Source of the DNA: Puffinus mauretanicus
Lineage: Eukaryota; Chordata; Aves; Procellariiformes; Procellariidae
Assembly: GCA_023333565.1 (NCBI GenBank)
Contig: JAJKFH010003075.1
Coordinates: 1,353,501 to 1,417,500 of the forward strand
Reading direction: 5' to 3'
Length of the DNA stretch: 64,000 nucleotides
Position 1 is the first letter of the stretch, and each line of letters begins with the position of its first letter. Under the pieces are notes generated by a model. That model worked only from the letters and a program-made list of their open reading frames with translations. It was not told the origin of the DNA and ran no database searches. Of the stretch, positions 63,503-64,000 are shown piece after piece. A program made the position numbers and the translations under genes.

Positions 63503-64000
63503 ATGAAACAAATTGTATGTTGGGAGGTGCACGCGTGCACACACACAAGAGTCTGGGTGCTGAAAGACATTAGCCTGCAAAAACAGGAAAGCGGTGTTAG
63601 TGCCGGTGGCTCTGGGAGGTATAGCGCTGCTTTTCATTGTTGCTATTTCTTTAGAAACGTGAATTTCCAGTTTAACACACCATCATGTGCTAAACTCTAC
63701 AGCATGCAAAATACATCTTGTATCAGCCAGGAAGTATGTCCCTGGATACTTGTTAGTGTAGTAACCATAAAAAAAGGTGAGATTTTTGACCTTATATTTG
63801 GCCTAGGAAGGTTTTTTGCATGTGAATCACCCTAATACTACTTTCTGCATGAGCATTTATCATGTAAAGGACTTAAGACGGCTCAAGAAAATCATGCAAA
63901 CACCTGCTTGGTGGGTTTCTTACAGGTAATCCCAAAGCTAGAGTTGACTAAATTTTTTTTAGAAGTAGCAGCAGTATAGCAGTGCCAGTGAGTACTGTGT

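Larger units (their letters stand above)
58670..64000. other. Intergenic, no gene seen
   Basis: No recognisable exon. Chance frames of 157 and 102 codons lie on the minus strand at 59525-59998, a G+C-richer pocket. Frames of 135 codons (61288-61695) and 160 codons (63353-63835) carry no known motif, and the latter runs through a T/C tract that reads as poly-Phe/Leu. Simple tracts: T11 then C-rich at 62390-62424, T/C at 63471-63502, and CACACACA at about 63539-63546. Confidence 0.7.

Noticed and set aside
63353..63835. 160-codon + strand frame
   Set aside because: Its centre is a T/C simple tract read as poly-Phe/Leu, and an antisense frame reads the same tract as poly-Lys. The flanks have no known motif.
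1..64000. CRISPR arrays, operons, phage or bacterial systems
   Set aside because: The DNA is vertebrate (spliced KCNK2, avian LTR, CR1). No spaced direct repeats or dense coding exist.

Overview
This is vertebrate nuclear DNA, almost certainly from a neoavian bird. Two transposon signatures support that: a solo LTR of the ERVL-like family common in Neoaves (6809-7397, with a perfect 5-bp target duplication) and a CR1 LINE remnant (57850-58669). There are no bacterial-style genes. Nearly all open frames longer than 60 codons are chance frames in intron or intergenic DNA.

The only protein-coding gene I can support is KCNK2 (TREK-1, a two-pore-domain potassium channel) on the + strand, represented by its last two coding exons. 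The window opens inside the preceding intron. Exon 2025-2164 encodes the post-P2 loop, the last transmembrane helix (M4) and the start of the cytosolic gating segment. After an intron of about 15.5 kb, exon 17643-17960 encodes the cytosolic C-terminus and the stop codon. A 3' UTR of about 1.9 kb follows, probably ending just after a poly(A) signal at 19819. It holds two Pumilio-type motifs and earlier alternative poly(A) signals.

The large intron holds the solo LTR, a 30-bp tandem duplication, a CpG-dense patch (9448-9611), a 16-base tRNA D-arm-like block (10557-10572), and two 68-bp copies of one segment that differ at one position and lie 861 bp apart (14189 and 15050).

From about 19.85 kb to the end I see no gene. 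In other amniotes the next gene after KCNK2 is KCTD3, after a long gap, and this stretch fits that gap. It holds old mobile-element fossils: two pieces of an L3/CR1-type amniote LINE in opposite orientations, one tRNA-like SINE head and one internally deleted CR1. It also holds many T-, C- and G-rich simple tracts, a few clean inverted repeats and two perfect CRE octamers. I found no new genetic system. The most useful leads are the near-identical intronic duplication, the CpG patch, the tRNA-like fossils and the possibility of a truncated TREK-1 isoform by intronic polyadenylation.
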